Part shown: piece by piece, positions 35,835 through 46,011 of the stretch
How positions within the stretch are numbered: position 1 is the first letter of the stretch
Layout: the number at the start of each line of letters is the position of its first letter
DNA from: an uncultured Massilia sp.
GTDB lineage: Bacteria; Pseudomonadota; Gammaproteobacteria; Burkholderiales; Burkholderiaceae_D
Direction of reading: 5' to 3'
Length of the DNA: 64,000 bases
Assembly: GCF_913773735.1 (NCBI RefSeq)
Contig: NZ_CAJYEB010000022.1
Location: 124,001 to 188,000, forward strand
Notes under the pieces: model-generated
What the model was told of the DNA's origin: nothing
Seen by the model: only the letters and a program-made list of their open reading frames with translations
Databases searched by the model: none
Translations under genes and position numbers: made by a program

Positions 35835-35852
35835 CATTAAATTTCGTTAATG
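35835..35852. promoter_or_regulatory. CATTAA-N6-TTAATG palindrome, candidate response-regulator site
   Basis: A perfect 6-bp inverted repeat in the gap between the divergent efflux operon and the NarL-type kinase gene, 80 bp from the efflux start. Its form (paired half-sites, 6-bp spacer) resembles the boxes bound by CopR/CusR-type regulators. A TATAAT at 35926-35931 could serve the plus-strand kinase gene. Confidence 0.5.
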
Positions 35853-35973
35853 TTAGCGCGAGACGTCCTTGCCGGGGGCGGGGCCATGCGTTCCTGCCGT
35901 GCGCGCCTCGCGGCGGCGCCCGCCCTATAATCGACCTTTGCCTGTTGACAATCTTTCCGGCCCGCGGTCCTGC

Positions 35974-37362
35974 ATGTTCTGGCGCTTTCTCATCGCAATG
36001 TTCTGTGCCTCCAGCGTCGGCATGGCGGCGTTCGGCATCGCCATGCACGTGATCGAGGCCGCCCGCACCCGCGACGCGCTCGAATCGCCCGCCTTCGTGA
36101 CGCATGCGCGCGCCTCCTTCGTTGCCGCCGCGCCGCTGCTGCGCGCCGCGGCGCGCGACCCGGCCGCCTGCGCGTACGGGCTGCGCCTGCTGCTGGCCGA
36201 CCTGCTGCCGCCCGGGACGCTGCCCAGCGACGGCGCCAATGCCCTGGCGCGGCTGCTGGCCGACGGACGCGCCGCCGTCACCTACGTCGACGCCGGGGGC
36301 GCCGCCTGCACCTATCCGCGCGGCGTTCCCGCCGTGGACGTCGCGCCGACGCCCGGCGGCGCGGTCCGCACGGACACGGGCCGCAAGCGCGGCTACCGCG
36401 CCGCGCTCGACGCGGGCGGCGCGCGCCTGGCCTTGCGCCTGCGGCTGCACGGGCCGGTCGGCGCCATGGCCCATTCGCCCAGCGCCACCTGGACCGTCGG
36501 TTTTTCCTTCATCGTCGTCCTGAACCTGCTGTGCGCGCTGACGCTGGTGCCGCTGCTGGTGCGGCGCATCCGCCGCGCCCAGCGCGCGGCGCGCGCCTGG
36601 ACGCATGGCGACACCCGTACCCGCATCGTCGACGCCACGCCCGACGAATTCGGCGACCTCGCGCGCTCGTTCAACCGCCTGGCCGACTCGTTCGAGGAAG
36701 TCATCCGCGTCAAGCAGGACCTGGCCGCGGCCGAGGAACGCAACCGCCTGGCGCGCGAACTGCACGACACGGCCAAGCAGCGCGCCTTCGCCCTCAGCCT
36801 GCAACTGACGGCGCTCAAGTCCGCCGCCGCGACGGCGCCCGGGCAGCGCGAGCACCTCGTCGCCACGTCGGTGCGGCTGGTGCGCCAGCTGCAGAGCGAC
36901 CTGGCCGGCGTGATCCAGCGCCTGTCCGGCGCCACGCTGGCCGAGCGCGGCGTGCGCGCGGTGCTGGCCGAGGAAGTGCCGGCGCTGCTGGGCGGCGCCG
37001 GCATCGGCTGGACGCTCGACATCCCCGACGCGGTCGACGCCGCGCTGCGCGGCGCCCCCCACGTCACGCAGCAGGTGCTCCTGATCGCCATCGAAGCCGT
37101 CGCCAACGCGCGCGAGCACGCGCACGCACGCGCCCTGGCGGTGACGCTGTCGGCCAGCGGCGCCGGCTACCTGCTGGCCGTGCGCGACGACGGCCAGGGG
37201 TTCGACCCGCGCGCGGGCGCCGGCGTCGGCATGGGCCTGGTGAACATGCGCGCCCGCGCGCACGCGCTGCCGGGCGGCGCCTTCCACGTCGACAGCGGTC
37301 CCGGCGCCGGCACCCGCGTGAGCGTTGCCTTCCACCTCGAACCGGAGAAAGTCCCCGCCTGA
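35974..37362 (+). CDS. NarL-type sensor histidine kinase (HisKA_3)
   Basis: 462 residues. Membrane segments at ~5-27 and ~168-190 flank a periplasmic domain; HAMP follows (RTRIVDATPDEFGDLARSF). The HisKA_3 dimerisation motif is NRLARELHDTAKQRAFAL with its phospho-histidine in ELHD. The ATPase has a recognisable DDGQGFDPR and GMGLVNMRARA. The N box is VANAREHAHA, degenerate relative to the usual N-A-x-K-H. It shares one base with its response regulator's start (TGATG). The signal is unknown. Confidence 0.92.
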   Translation: MFWRFLIAMFCASSVGMAAFGIAMHVIEAARTRDALESPAFVTHARASFVAAAPLLRAAARDPAACAYGLRLLLADLLPPGTLPSDGANALARLLADGRAAVTYVDAGGAACTYPRGVPAVDVAPTPGGAVRTDTGRKRGYRAALDAGGARLALRLRLHGPVGAMAHSPSATWTVGFSFIVVLNLLCALTLVPLLVRRIRRAQRAARAWTHGDTRTRIVDATPDEFGDLARSFNRLADSFEEVIRVKQDLAAAEERNRLARELHDTAKQRAFALSLQLTALKSAAATAPGQREHLVATSVRLVRQLQSDLAGVIQRLSGATLAERGVRAVLAEEVPALLGGAGIGWTLDIPDAVDAALRGAPHVTQQVLLIAIEAVANAREHAHARALAVTLSASGAGYLLAVRDDGQGFDPRAGAGVGMGLVNMRARAHALPGGAFHVDSGPGAGTRVSVAFHLEPEKVPA

Positions 37363-38048
37363 TGTCCACCGTCCTTCCTTCGCGCCAGGCCGCCGCGGCG
37401 CCGTCCATCCTGCTCGTCGACGACCACGCCGTGGTGCGCGAGGGCCTGGCCAGCCTGCTGGCCATCTCCGGCCAGTACGGCGAGATCGTCCACGCCGCCG
37501 ACGGCGACGGCGCGATCGCGGCGGCCGAGCGCGCGCGTCCCGACATCGTCGTCATCGACCTCCTGATGCCGGGCATGCCGACGGCGGGCGCGATCCGCAT
37601 CCTGCGCGCGCTGCTGCCCGCGGCGCAGATCGTCGTGCTGACGTCGAGCCAGGACCGCAAGGCCGCCTTCGCCGCGCTGGAGGCGGGCGCCCAGTCCTTC
37701 CTGCTCAAGTCGATGGGCGGCGACGAGATCCTCGACGCGCTCGCGCGCATCGCCGCCGGCACGCCGGTGATCCATCCGTCGGTCACCGCCGGCATGGTCG
37801 ACATGCTGCGCACGCGCGGCGCGCGCCAGGACCCGTTCCACGCACTCACCCCGCGCGAACTGGACGTGCTGGCCGAACTGGCCAAGGGCGCCAGCAACCT
37901 GCGCATCGCGGCCTCGCTCGACATCACCGAGCGCACCGTCAAGGCCCACGTCAGCAGCGTGCTGGCCAAGCTCGGCCTGCACGACCGCACCGAGGCCGTT
38001 GCCTTCGCCTGGCGCCACGGCCTGGTGACGGCAGCCGACACCGACTGA
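37362..38048 (+). CDS. NarL/LuxR-family response regulator
   Basis: 228 residues. The receiver shows DDHAVVREG, phospho-acceptor in IVVIDLLMPGM, and SFLLKSM. The C-terminal LuxR HTH reads LTPRELDVLAELAKGASNLR and ITERTVKAHVSSVLAKLGLH. It is coupled to the kinase upstream. A TTGTAC-N4-GTACAA palindrome lies 28 bp after its stop, before the next gene, and is a candidate binding site. Confidence 0.94.
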   Translation: MSTVLPSRQAAAAPSILLVDDHAVVREGLASLLAISGQYGEIVHAADGDGAIAAAERARPDIVVIDLLMPGMPTAGAIRILRALLPAAQIVVLTSSQDRKAAFAALEAGAQSFLLKSMGGDEILDALARIAAGTPVIHPSVTAGMVDMLRTRGARQDPFHALTPRELDVLAELAKGASNLRIAASLDITERTVKAHVSSVLAKLGLHDRTEAVAFAWRHGLVTAADTD

Positions 38049-38075
38049 CGCATCGGCCGCGCGGCCGACCGGATA

Positions 38076-38091
38076 TTGTACTTTCGTACAA
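38076..38091. promoter_or_regulatory. TTGTAC-N4-GTACAA palindrome
   Basis: A perfect 6-bp inverted repeat with a TTTC spacer, 28 bp after the regulator stop and 95 bp before the outer-membrane protein gene. It may be a binding site of the NarL-type regulator or a short hairpin; there is no U-tract. Confidence 0.45.
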
Positions 38092-38185
38092 GGTCGGTCC
38101 CAATCGTGCGCATTAGCATAAATGCATCTATTCCGCATGGATCCCGACGCATGCGGTGGATCGACATCGACTAAAGGCCAACACC

Positions 38186-39028
38186 ATGACACGCACGACT
38201 TCCGCCACTTCCTTCTTCCGCACCCTCCCGCTGGCCGCTTGCGCGACCCTGTCGCTGCTGGGCGCCAGCAATGCCGCCTTTGCCCAGGCCGCGCCGGCGC
38301 TGGACCGCTTCAGCATCGCCGCCGGCGGCTTCTACGTCGAACCCAAGGTCAAGGTGGACGCCGAGACGCAGTACGGCAACGTGCGCACGCCCGAAGGCGA
38401 GGCCGACCACACCACGCTGCCGCGCGTGAAGGCCGAGATGCTGATCGGCGATTCGCACGGCCTGTCGCTGGACTACTTCCGCTACCACAAATCGTATTCG
38501 CCGGAGTACGCCGGCAGCGCCGTCGTCGACGGCCAGACCGTCACCGGCAGCGCCAGCGGCAGCGCCAAACTGGAACTGGACCTGGCCAAGCTGGCCTACA
38601 AGTTCTGGATGGGCCGCGGCAACGATGTCTTCGGCGTCGGACTGGGCGCGGCCTACTACCGCGCCGCCTACGACGGCCGTGGCACCGCCACCGCGACCAC
38701 GAGCGCCGGGGTGTCCGAGACCGTCGACTTCAGCGGCCACGACAGCGAGAGCGCGTTCGCGCCGCTGGTCGAGCTGGCGTGGCGCCACCAGTTCTCGCCG
38801 CAGCTGCGCATGGTGGCCGAGGCCTCGGGCATCAAGAAGAACGGCGGCCGCATCAACGGCCACATCTACGGCGGCTCGCTCGGCCTGGAATGGTATCCGG
38901 TGCAGAACGTCGGCCTGATGGTCGACTACGGCACCCAGAAGATCTCCCTGAACCGCGACGCCGAGCGCGACGCCAGCCTGGACGTGCGCCTGACCGGGCC
39001 GTCGGCCTACCTGAAAGTGCGGTTCTGA
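38186..39028 (+). CDS. Putative outer-membrane beta-barrel protein
   Basis: 280 residues. A signal peptide (~1-33, cleavage likely after NAAFA) is followed by alternating-hydrophobicity strands and a C-terminus ending in YLKVRF, the terminal Phe expected for Bam-inserted barrels. Strands such as GVGLGAAYYRAAYDG and GSLGLEWYPVQNVGLMVDYG support an 8- to 10-strand barrel. No family was recognised with certainty. It follows a two-component pair and may be its target. Start at 38186 follows AAAGG. Confidence 0.75.
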   Translation: MTRTTSATSFFRTLPLAACATLSLLGASNAAFAQAAPALDRFSIAAGGFYVEPKVKVDAETQYGNVRTPEGEADHTTLPRVKAEMLIGDSHGLSLDYFRYHKSYSPEYAGSAVVDGQTVTGSASGSAKLELDLAKLAYKFWMGRGNDVFGVGLGAAYYRAAYDGRGTATATTSAGVSETVDFSGHDSESAFAPLVELAWRHQFSPQLRMVAEASGIKKNGGRINGHIYGGSLGLEWYPVQNVGLMVDYGTQKISLNRDAERDASLDVRLTGPSAYLKVRF

Positions 39029-39146
39029 CGCCGGCCTGCCCACCGCCGCGCGGTCCTTTCCGGTGCGGGAGGCCGCCGGCACTTGCGCGTGCGTGCATCC
39101 GTACGCACAATAGGGCGACGGGCTTGGCCCGGTTCACGTCCTGTCC

Positions 39147-41565
<2,419 letters not shown>

Positions 41566-41581
41566 ACATCCGACAAGACCA

Positions 41582-42745
41582 ATGAGCGAATCCCTGATTT
41601 CCCGTACCCGCGCCGCCTTCGTCGCGCAGTTCGGCGCCGAACCCGCGCTGACCGTGCAGGCGCCGGGCCGGGTCAACCTGATCGGCGAGCACACCGACTA
41701 CAACGACGGCCTGGTGCTGCCCTGCGCGATCGACTATCGCACCGTGATCGCCGCGCGCGCGCGCGACGACCGCATCGTGCGCGTGCTCGCCGCCGACTAC
41801 GACGGCGCCATCGACGAATACGCGCTGGACCAGCCGATCGAGCGCCGCGACGACGCCATGTGGGCCAACTACGTGCGCGGCGTCGTGCGCGAGCTGCTGC
41901 GCCGCGGCCTGCCGCTGCAGGGCATGGACATGGCCATCTCCGGCGACGTGCCGCAGGGCGCCGGCCTGTCCTCGTCGGCCTCGCTGACCGTGGCCGTGGG
42001 CCGCCTGTTCGCCACCCTGCCGGGCCTGGAGGGCCTGTCGCCGATCGACATCGCCCTGGTGGCCCAGCATGCCGAGAACGACTTCGTCGGCACCCAGTGC
42101 GGCAACATGGACCAGATCATCTCGGCGTCCGGCGTCGAAGGCCACGCGCTGCTGATCGACTGCCGGTCGCTGGAGACGCGCCCGGTGGCCGTGCCCGACG
42201 ACGCCGCCATCATGATCCTGCACTCGCACGTCAAGCGCGGCCTGGTCGACAGCGAGTACAACACGCGCCGCCAGCAATGCGAGGCGGCCGCGCGCCACCT
42301 GGGCGTGCCCGCGCTGCGCGACGCCGACATGGCGCTGCTGGCCTCGCGCGGCGCCGGCCTGGACCCGGTGACGTTCCGGCGCGCGCGCCACGTGATCACG
42401 GAGAACGCGCGCGTGCTGGCGGCGGCGGAGGCGCTCGCCGCCGGCGACCTGGCGCGCATGGGCAAGCTGATGGCGGCGTCGCATGTGTCGATGCGCGACG
42501 ACTTCGAGATCACCGTGCCGCCGATCGACCGCCTGGTCGAGATCGTGGGCGGCGTGATCGGCGAGGCCGGCGGCGTGCGCATGACGGGCGGCGGGTTCGG
42601 CGGCTGCGTGGTGGCCGTGGTGCCGCAGGGCCTGGTGGAGGACGTGCGCGCCGCCGTGCTGCGCGACTACCGGGCGCCGGGCGGCGAGCAATCGACCATC
42701 TATGTGTGCAAGGCGGCGGCGGGGGCCGGCGTCGTCGACCGCTGA
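41582..42745 (+). CDS. galK: Galactokinase
   Basis: 387 residues, GHMP kinase family. It phosphorylates galactose at C1, feeding GalT. Signature motifs are [34 protein letters not shown] (phosphate-binding loop) and [14 protein letters not shown]. It is cotranscribed with galT. A palindromic repeat (copy B) follows the stop and the next gene is convergent. Confidence 0.96.
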   Translation: MSESLISRTRAAFVAQFGAEPALTVQAPGRVNLIGEHTDYNDGLVLPCAIDYRTVIAARARDDRIVRVLAADYDGAIDEYALDQPIERRDDAMWANYVRGVVRELLRRGLPLQGMDMAISGDVPQGAGLSSSASLTVAVGRLFATLPGLEGLSPIDIALVAQHAENDFVGTQCGNMDQIISASGVEGHALLIDCRSLETRPVAVPDDAAIMILHSHVKRGLVDSEYNTRRQQCEAAARHLGVPALRDADMALLASRGAGLDPVTFRRARHVITENARVLAAAEALAAGDLARMGKLMAASHVSMRDDFEITVPPIDRLVEIVGGVIGEAGGVRMTGGGFGGCVVAVVPQGLVEDVRAAVLRDYRAPGGEQSTIYVCKAAAGAGVVDR

Positions 42746-42753
42746 TACAGGCG

Positions 42754-42836
42754 CGTCGCCCCGGCGCAGGCCGGGGCCGAATTTCGCCGCGTAGCCGGGC
42801 GTCGGGATTGGACCCAGGCCTGCGCCGGGGTGGCGG
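42754..42836. repeat. Palindromic intergenic repeat, copy B
   Basis: The left arm contains CCCCGGCGCAGGCCGGGG; the right arm is the near-mirror CCCAGGCCTGCGCCGGGG. The element starts 9 bp after the galK stop and ends 3 bp before the convergent HTH-ATPase stop, so it fills the whole gap. Same family as copies A, C and D. Confidence 0.8.
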
Positions 42837-42838
42837 GT

Positions 42839-43831
42839 TCAGTTGATCCGGTACGCACGCCCCAGCCTGGCCACGCTGGCCGCGCACGGCACCGGCCGCG
42901 CGCCCGGCATGCCGGGCAGGTGGAAGGTCGTGCGCGGCAGGGCGTCCAGGCGCGCGCCGAGCGGCTGGCCCTGCGGGCCGGGCAGCTGTTCCGACGCGAT
43001 CATCCAGACCACCGGCACGTCCAGCGTGGCCGGCAGCACCGTATCGATCATCACCATCAGGTTCCAGTCGGCGCACTGGGCGTCGTCGATCGCCAGCAGC
43101 AGCGGCTGGCGCCGCGCGCGCTGCCGCACCAGGGCGCACAGGGCGGCCGCATTCAAGGCCTGGGTCGCCGGCAGCGGCCACGCCTGCGGCCCGTCCAGCA
43201 TGCCCAGGCAGGCGTCGACGTGCTCGGCGCACAGGCCGAGCGCGCGGCAGCGGCTGCGCACCATGTCGTCGACGTCGCCGCCGTCGTCCGGACCGATGTA
43301 GAGCAGGGCGCGCACCAGCCGGGCCAGCGGGGCGCCGGCGCGCGCGTCGAGGTCGGCGGCGTGCTGGCCCAGGCCCAGGTTGATGGCCGAGAAGCCGCGC
43401 CGGCGCGCATCCTCGGCGCACTCGACCAGCATCGCCGACTTGTCCGAACCTGGCGCGCCGCGCACGTCGACCAGCCGTCCGGCGCCGGTCGCCAGCACGC
43501 CGTCGTACAGTGCCGCGCACTGCAGGCGCTCCACGCCGAAGGCCTTGCCGGTCAGCGCGGGCGCGGCGCCGGCGGGGGGCGCGATCAGGGCCTCGACGCC
43601 GACCCCGTAGAACGCCGCCAGGTGGCGCACGGTGCGAAAGCGTACCGGCCGTCCCGACTCGGCGCGCTTGAGCGCGGCCCGGGTCAGGCACTGGCGGCGG
43701 CCGAGGAAGCGTTCGGAGACGGCCTCGTCGCCCTCGGCGGGCCGCTGGCGCAGCAGGTTCAGGCGGTTGACGTCGAGCGTGACGCGGACGTCGGCGGGCG
43801 GCATGATCGAAGCGGGGCGGGACGTAGGCAT
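42839..43831 (-). CDS. XRE-like HTH plus AAA ATPase with altered P-loop
   Basis: 330 residues. The N-terminal ~20-85 region reads as an XRE/MuB-like HTH (QCLTRAALKRAESGRPVRF, HLAAFYGVGVEALI). An AAA-type ATPase follows, with the Walker A region RGAPGSDKSA where Asp130 replaces the glycine before Lys131, and Walker B LLLAIDDAQ (D249, D250). ATP use may be impaired. The architecture resembles ATPase regulators and MuB/TnsC-like proteins, but no transposase is nearby. It is divergent from the FHA-sigma54 activator over an unusual cluster of TTTACA half-sites. Start at 43831 is the first ATG with HTH character after it. Confidence 0.7.
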   Translation of the reverse strand: MPTSRPASIMPPADVRVTLDVNRLNLLRQRPAEGDEAVSERFLGRRQCLTRAALKRAESGRPVRFRTVRHLAAFYGVGVEALIAPPAGAAPALTGKAFGVERLQCAALYDGVLATGAGRLVDVRGAPGSDKSAMLVECAEDARRRGFSAINLGLGQHAADLDARAGAPLARLVRALLYIGPDDGGDVDDMVRSRCRALGLCAEHVDACLGMLDGPQAWPLPATQALNAAALCALVRQRARRQPLLLAIDDAQCADWNLMVMIDTVLPATLDVPVVWMIASEQLPGPQGQPLGARLDALPRTTFHLPGMPGARPVPCAASVARLGRAYRIN

Positions 43832-43948
43832 GTCGTGGTTCGCTTGTTGGGTTGGCCGCGGGGTTGCGGCGGCAACATGGGTATTGCAAGCGCCATGCCA
43901 TACGGTTTTGGTCACGTTTCAGTTGGTTTTACCGGAAAATGCCGTCTT

Positions 43949-44005
43949 TTTTACACCCCGACTGACATTGCCGCGTGTAAAATTGCCATGTTTTTTACAT
44001 GTAAA
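43949..44005. promoter_or_regulatory. Cluster of TTTACA half-sites between divergent regulators
   Basis: TTTTACAC (43949-43956) and its mirror GTGTAAAA (43975-43982) are followed by the perfect palindrome TTTACATGTAAA (43994-44005). Centres are 26 and 21 bp apart. The cluster ends 21 bp before the ATG of the sigma54 activator gene. AT-rich, unlike the surroundings. It is the probable operator of the HTH-ATPase and/or autoregulatory site. Confidence 0.65.
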
Positions 44006-44026
44006 GCATGCGCGGGGCGACGAACC

Positions 44027-45583
44027 ATGAACGACTTTGACGACTTCACGCTGACCTCGCCCTTGTCCGCGCCCGGCGGCGCCGACCGTCCGCTGCTGGC
44101 GCTGACGATCGTCTGGCATCCGGACGCGGGCCGCATCGGCGAGCAGTACGTGGGCGACGCCGGCATGCTCGAACTGAACCGCTACGCCCCGCAGTTCAGC
44201 CGTCCCGGCCACGACGGCCTGCCGCTGGGCCATGGCGGCATCTCGCGCGAGCCGCTGCGCTTCGCGCGCAACCGCGCCGACGAAGTGACGCTGCAACTGC
44301 CGGCCAGCCGCATGACGGTGGAGCTGAACGGCTGCCCCGCCGAAGGCCTGTTGCGCTTCGACGCCGCCGCCGTGGCGGCGGGCCAGATCCTGACGCTGGG
44401 CCGCGCCGTGGTTCTGTGCCTGCACTGGATGACCTGCCTGCCCAAGCACAACCCGGTGCCGGGCCTGGCGGGCGTGGGCAGCGCCGCGATCGGCCTGCGC
44501 GACCAGGTGCGCATGGTGGCGCCGACCGACCTCACCGTGCTGCTCCTGGGCGAGACCGGCACCGGCAAGGAAATCGCCGCGCGCGGCATCCACGCGCTGG
44601 GCGCGCGCCGCGCCGAGAAGCTGGTGACGGTGAACATGGCCGCCCTGAACGAATCGCTGGCCGCCGCCGACCTGTTCGGCGCCGCCAAGGGCGCCTACAC
44701 CGGCGCCCAGGCCGACCGCAAGGGCCTGTTCGCGGAAGCCGACGGTGCGACGCTGTTCCTCGACGAGATCGGCAACGCGCCGGCCAGCGTCCAGCCGATG
44801 CTGCTGCGCGTGCTGGAGGGCGGCGACTACCGTCCGCTGGGCGCGGCCCAGGAACGCCGCACGACGGCGCGCCTGGTCGCCGCCACCGACCAGAACCTCG
44901 ACAGCGCCGCCTTCAACCAGGCGCTGCTGCGCCGCCTGGAAGGCTTCACGATCCAGCTGCCGCCGCTGCGCGCCCGGCGCGAGGACATCGGCGTACTGAT
45001 CGTCCACCTGCTGGCCGCGCAGGGTCCGCTGCCGCCGCTGCCGGCAAGCCTGGTGACGGAAATCGCCTGCTACGACTGGCCCGGCAATATCCGCCAGCTG
45101 GCGCACACCCTCAAGCGTGTGGCGCTGCTGGTGGCCAACGGCGGGGTGCCGCACCTGGAGCAACTGGTGCGCATGGGCGCCATGGCCGTGCCGAGCGCGG
45201 CGCGGGTGACGGTGGCCGAGCAGGCCACGGCCGCCGTTGCCCCGGTGGTTGCCCCGGCCGTCGCGCCGGTGGCGGCCGACGTCGCGTCGCCGGCGCCAAA
45301 GCGCAAGCCGTCCGCGTTGACGGACGACGACGTGCTGGCGGCGATGGTGGACAACGAGTGGAACGTGCAGGCGGCGGCGCGCGCGCTGGGGATTTCGCGG
45401 CCGAGCATGTACAAGCTGCTCGACGCGCATGGGCAGATCCGCTGGGCGGAGAAGATTCCGCCGCAAGAGATCGCGCACGCCATGTGCGCGTCCGGCGAGG
45501 ACGTGGCGCGCGCGGCGGCGGCGCTCAAGACGCCGTCGGAGTCGTTGCGTCGGGAAGTCCGGCGCTTGCGGGAGATCGCCTAG
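44027..45583 (+). CDS. FHA-like/AAA+ sigma54-dependent activator
   Basis: 518 residues. The N-terminal ~20-140 region is FHA-like (LGHGGISREPLRFARN), a phosphothreonine-reading fold, though only partly conserved. The central AAA+ domain has Walker A GETGTGKE (175-182), the sigma54 contact loop GAYTGA (222-227) and Walker B LFLDE (243-247). A Fis-type HTH (WNVQAAARALGISRPSMYKL) ends the protein after an Ala/Val/Pro linker (~400-430). It should remodel RNA polymerase-sigma54. The Ser/Thr kinase on the opposite strand is a natural partner for FHA sensing. Its stop overlaps the neighbouring convergent stop in CTAG. Confidence 0.9.
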   Translation: MNDFDDFTLTSPLSAPGGADRPLLALTIVWHPDAGRIGEQYVGDAGMLELNRYAPQFSRPGHDGLPLGHGGISREPLRFARNRADEVTLQLPASRMTVELNGCPAEGLLRFDAAAVAAGQILTLGRAVVLCLHWMTCLPKHNPVPGLAGVGSAAIGLRDQVRMVAPTDLTVLLLGETGTGKEIAARGIHALGARRAEKLVTVNMAALNESLAAADLFGAAKGAYTGAQADRKGLFAEADGATLFLDEIGNAPASVQPMLLRVLEGGDYRPLGAAQERRTTARLVAATDQNLDSAAFNQALLRRLEGFTIQLPPLRARREDIGVLIVHLLAAQGPLPPLPASLVTEIACYDWPGNIRQLAHTLKRVALLVANGGVPHLEQLVRMGAMAVPSAARVTVAEQATAAVAPVVAPAVAPVAADVASPAPKRKPSALTDDDVLAAMVDNEWNVQAAARALGISRPSMYKLLDAHGQIRWAEKIPPQEIAHAMCASGEDVARAAAALKTPSESLRREVRRLREIA

Positions 45584-45951
45584 TCGCCCTTGGAGCCGAC
45601 ATCGACCTCCGGATCCGGAACGTAATAGAACGACGTCGTCGCGTCGACGTTGCGCGCGGAGAAGGCGATCGAGAATCCCCACAGCCCCATTTGCTGGGCG
45701 ACCGTCAAGGTACGATGCTCTTTCAGGTTGATGTGGTTTCCTTCGACGAATGCACTGGAGGACAGGCCTTCCTGCATCTGGCCGCACAGCAGCACGCCTT
45801 CGGCAAGGTGGCCAGGACCGTCGAACGTCAGGTTGATCTTGTCGCCGGGAAGCACGTTGCAGCACTTTTCGGTGCCTTTATCATCGAACTCCCACGAGGC
45901 CAGTTCGCGGCCTTGAGAAAACGTGATTTTCAGTTCATGAGTGACGGACAT
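45580..45951 (-). CDS. Small DP-EP-like protein of unknown function
   Basis: 123 residues, no signal peptide or membrane segment. It is rich in beta-type segments (HELKITFSQG, KINLTFDGPG, FSIAFSARN) and ends in FYYVPDPEVDVGSKGD, which resembles the DP-EP family of Ig-like proteins of unknown function; the family call is tentative. Two cysteines (C30, C31) plus one at C56 are present. It follows the kinase gene by 60 bp on the same strand with an AGGGAG ribosome site, so it is probably cotranscribed and may be a substrate or partner. Confidence 0.7.
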   Translation of the reverse strand: MSVTHELKITFSQGRELASWEFDDKGTEKCCNVLPGDKINLTFDGPGHLAEGVLLCGQMQEGLSSSAFVEGNHINLKEHRTLTVAQQMGLWGFSIAFSARNVDATTSFYYVPDPEVDVGSKGD

Positions 45952-46011
45952 TTTCTAATTTCTCCCTGTTTTGGCACGGCGGTTGAGCGGAAAATCCGCA
46001 GTTGAAATCCA

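Noticed and set aside
42839..43831. Reading the HTH-ATPase as a MuB/TnsC transposition protein
   Set aside because: No transposase, terminal repeats or target duplication nearby, and it is divergent from a sigma54 regulator with shared operators.
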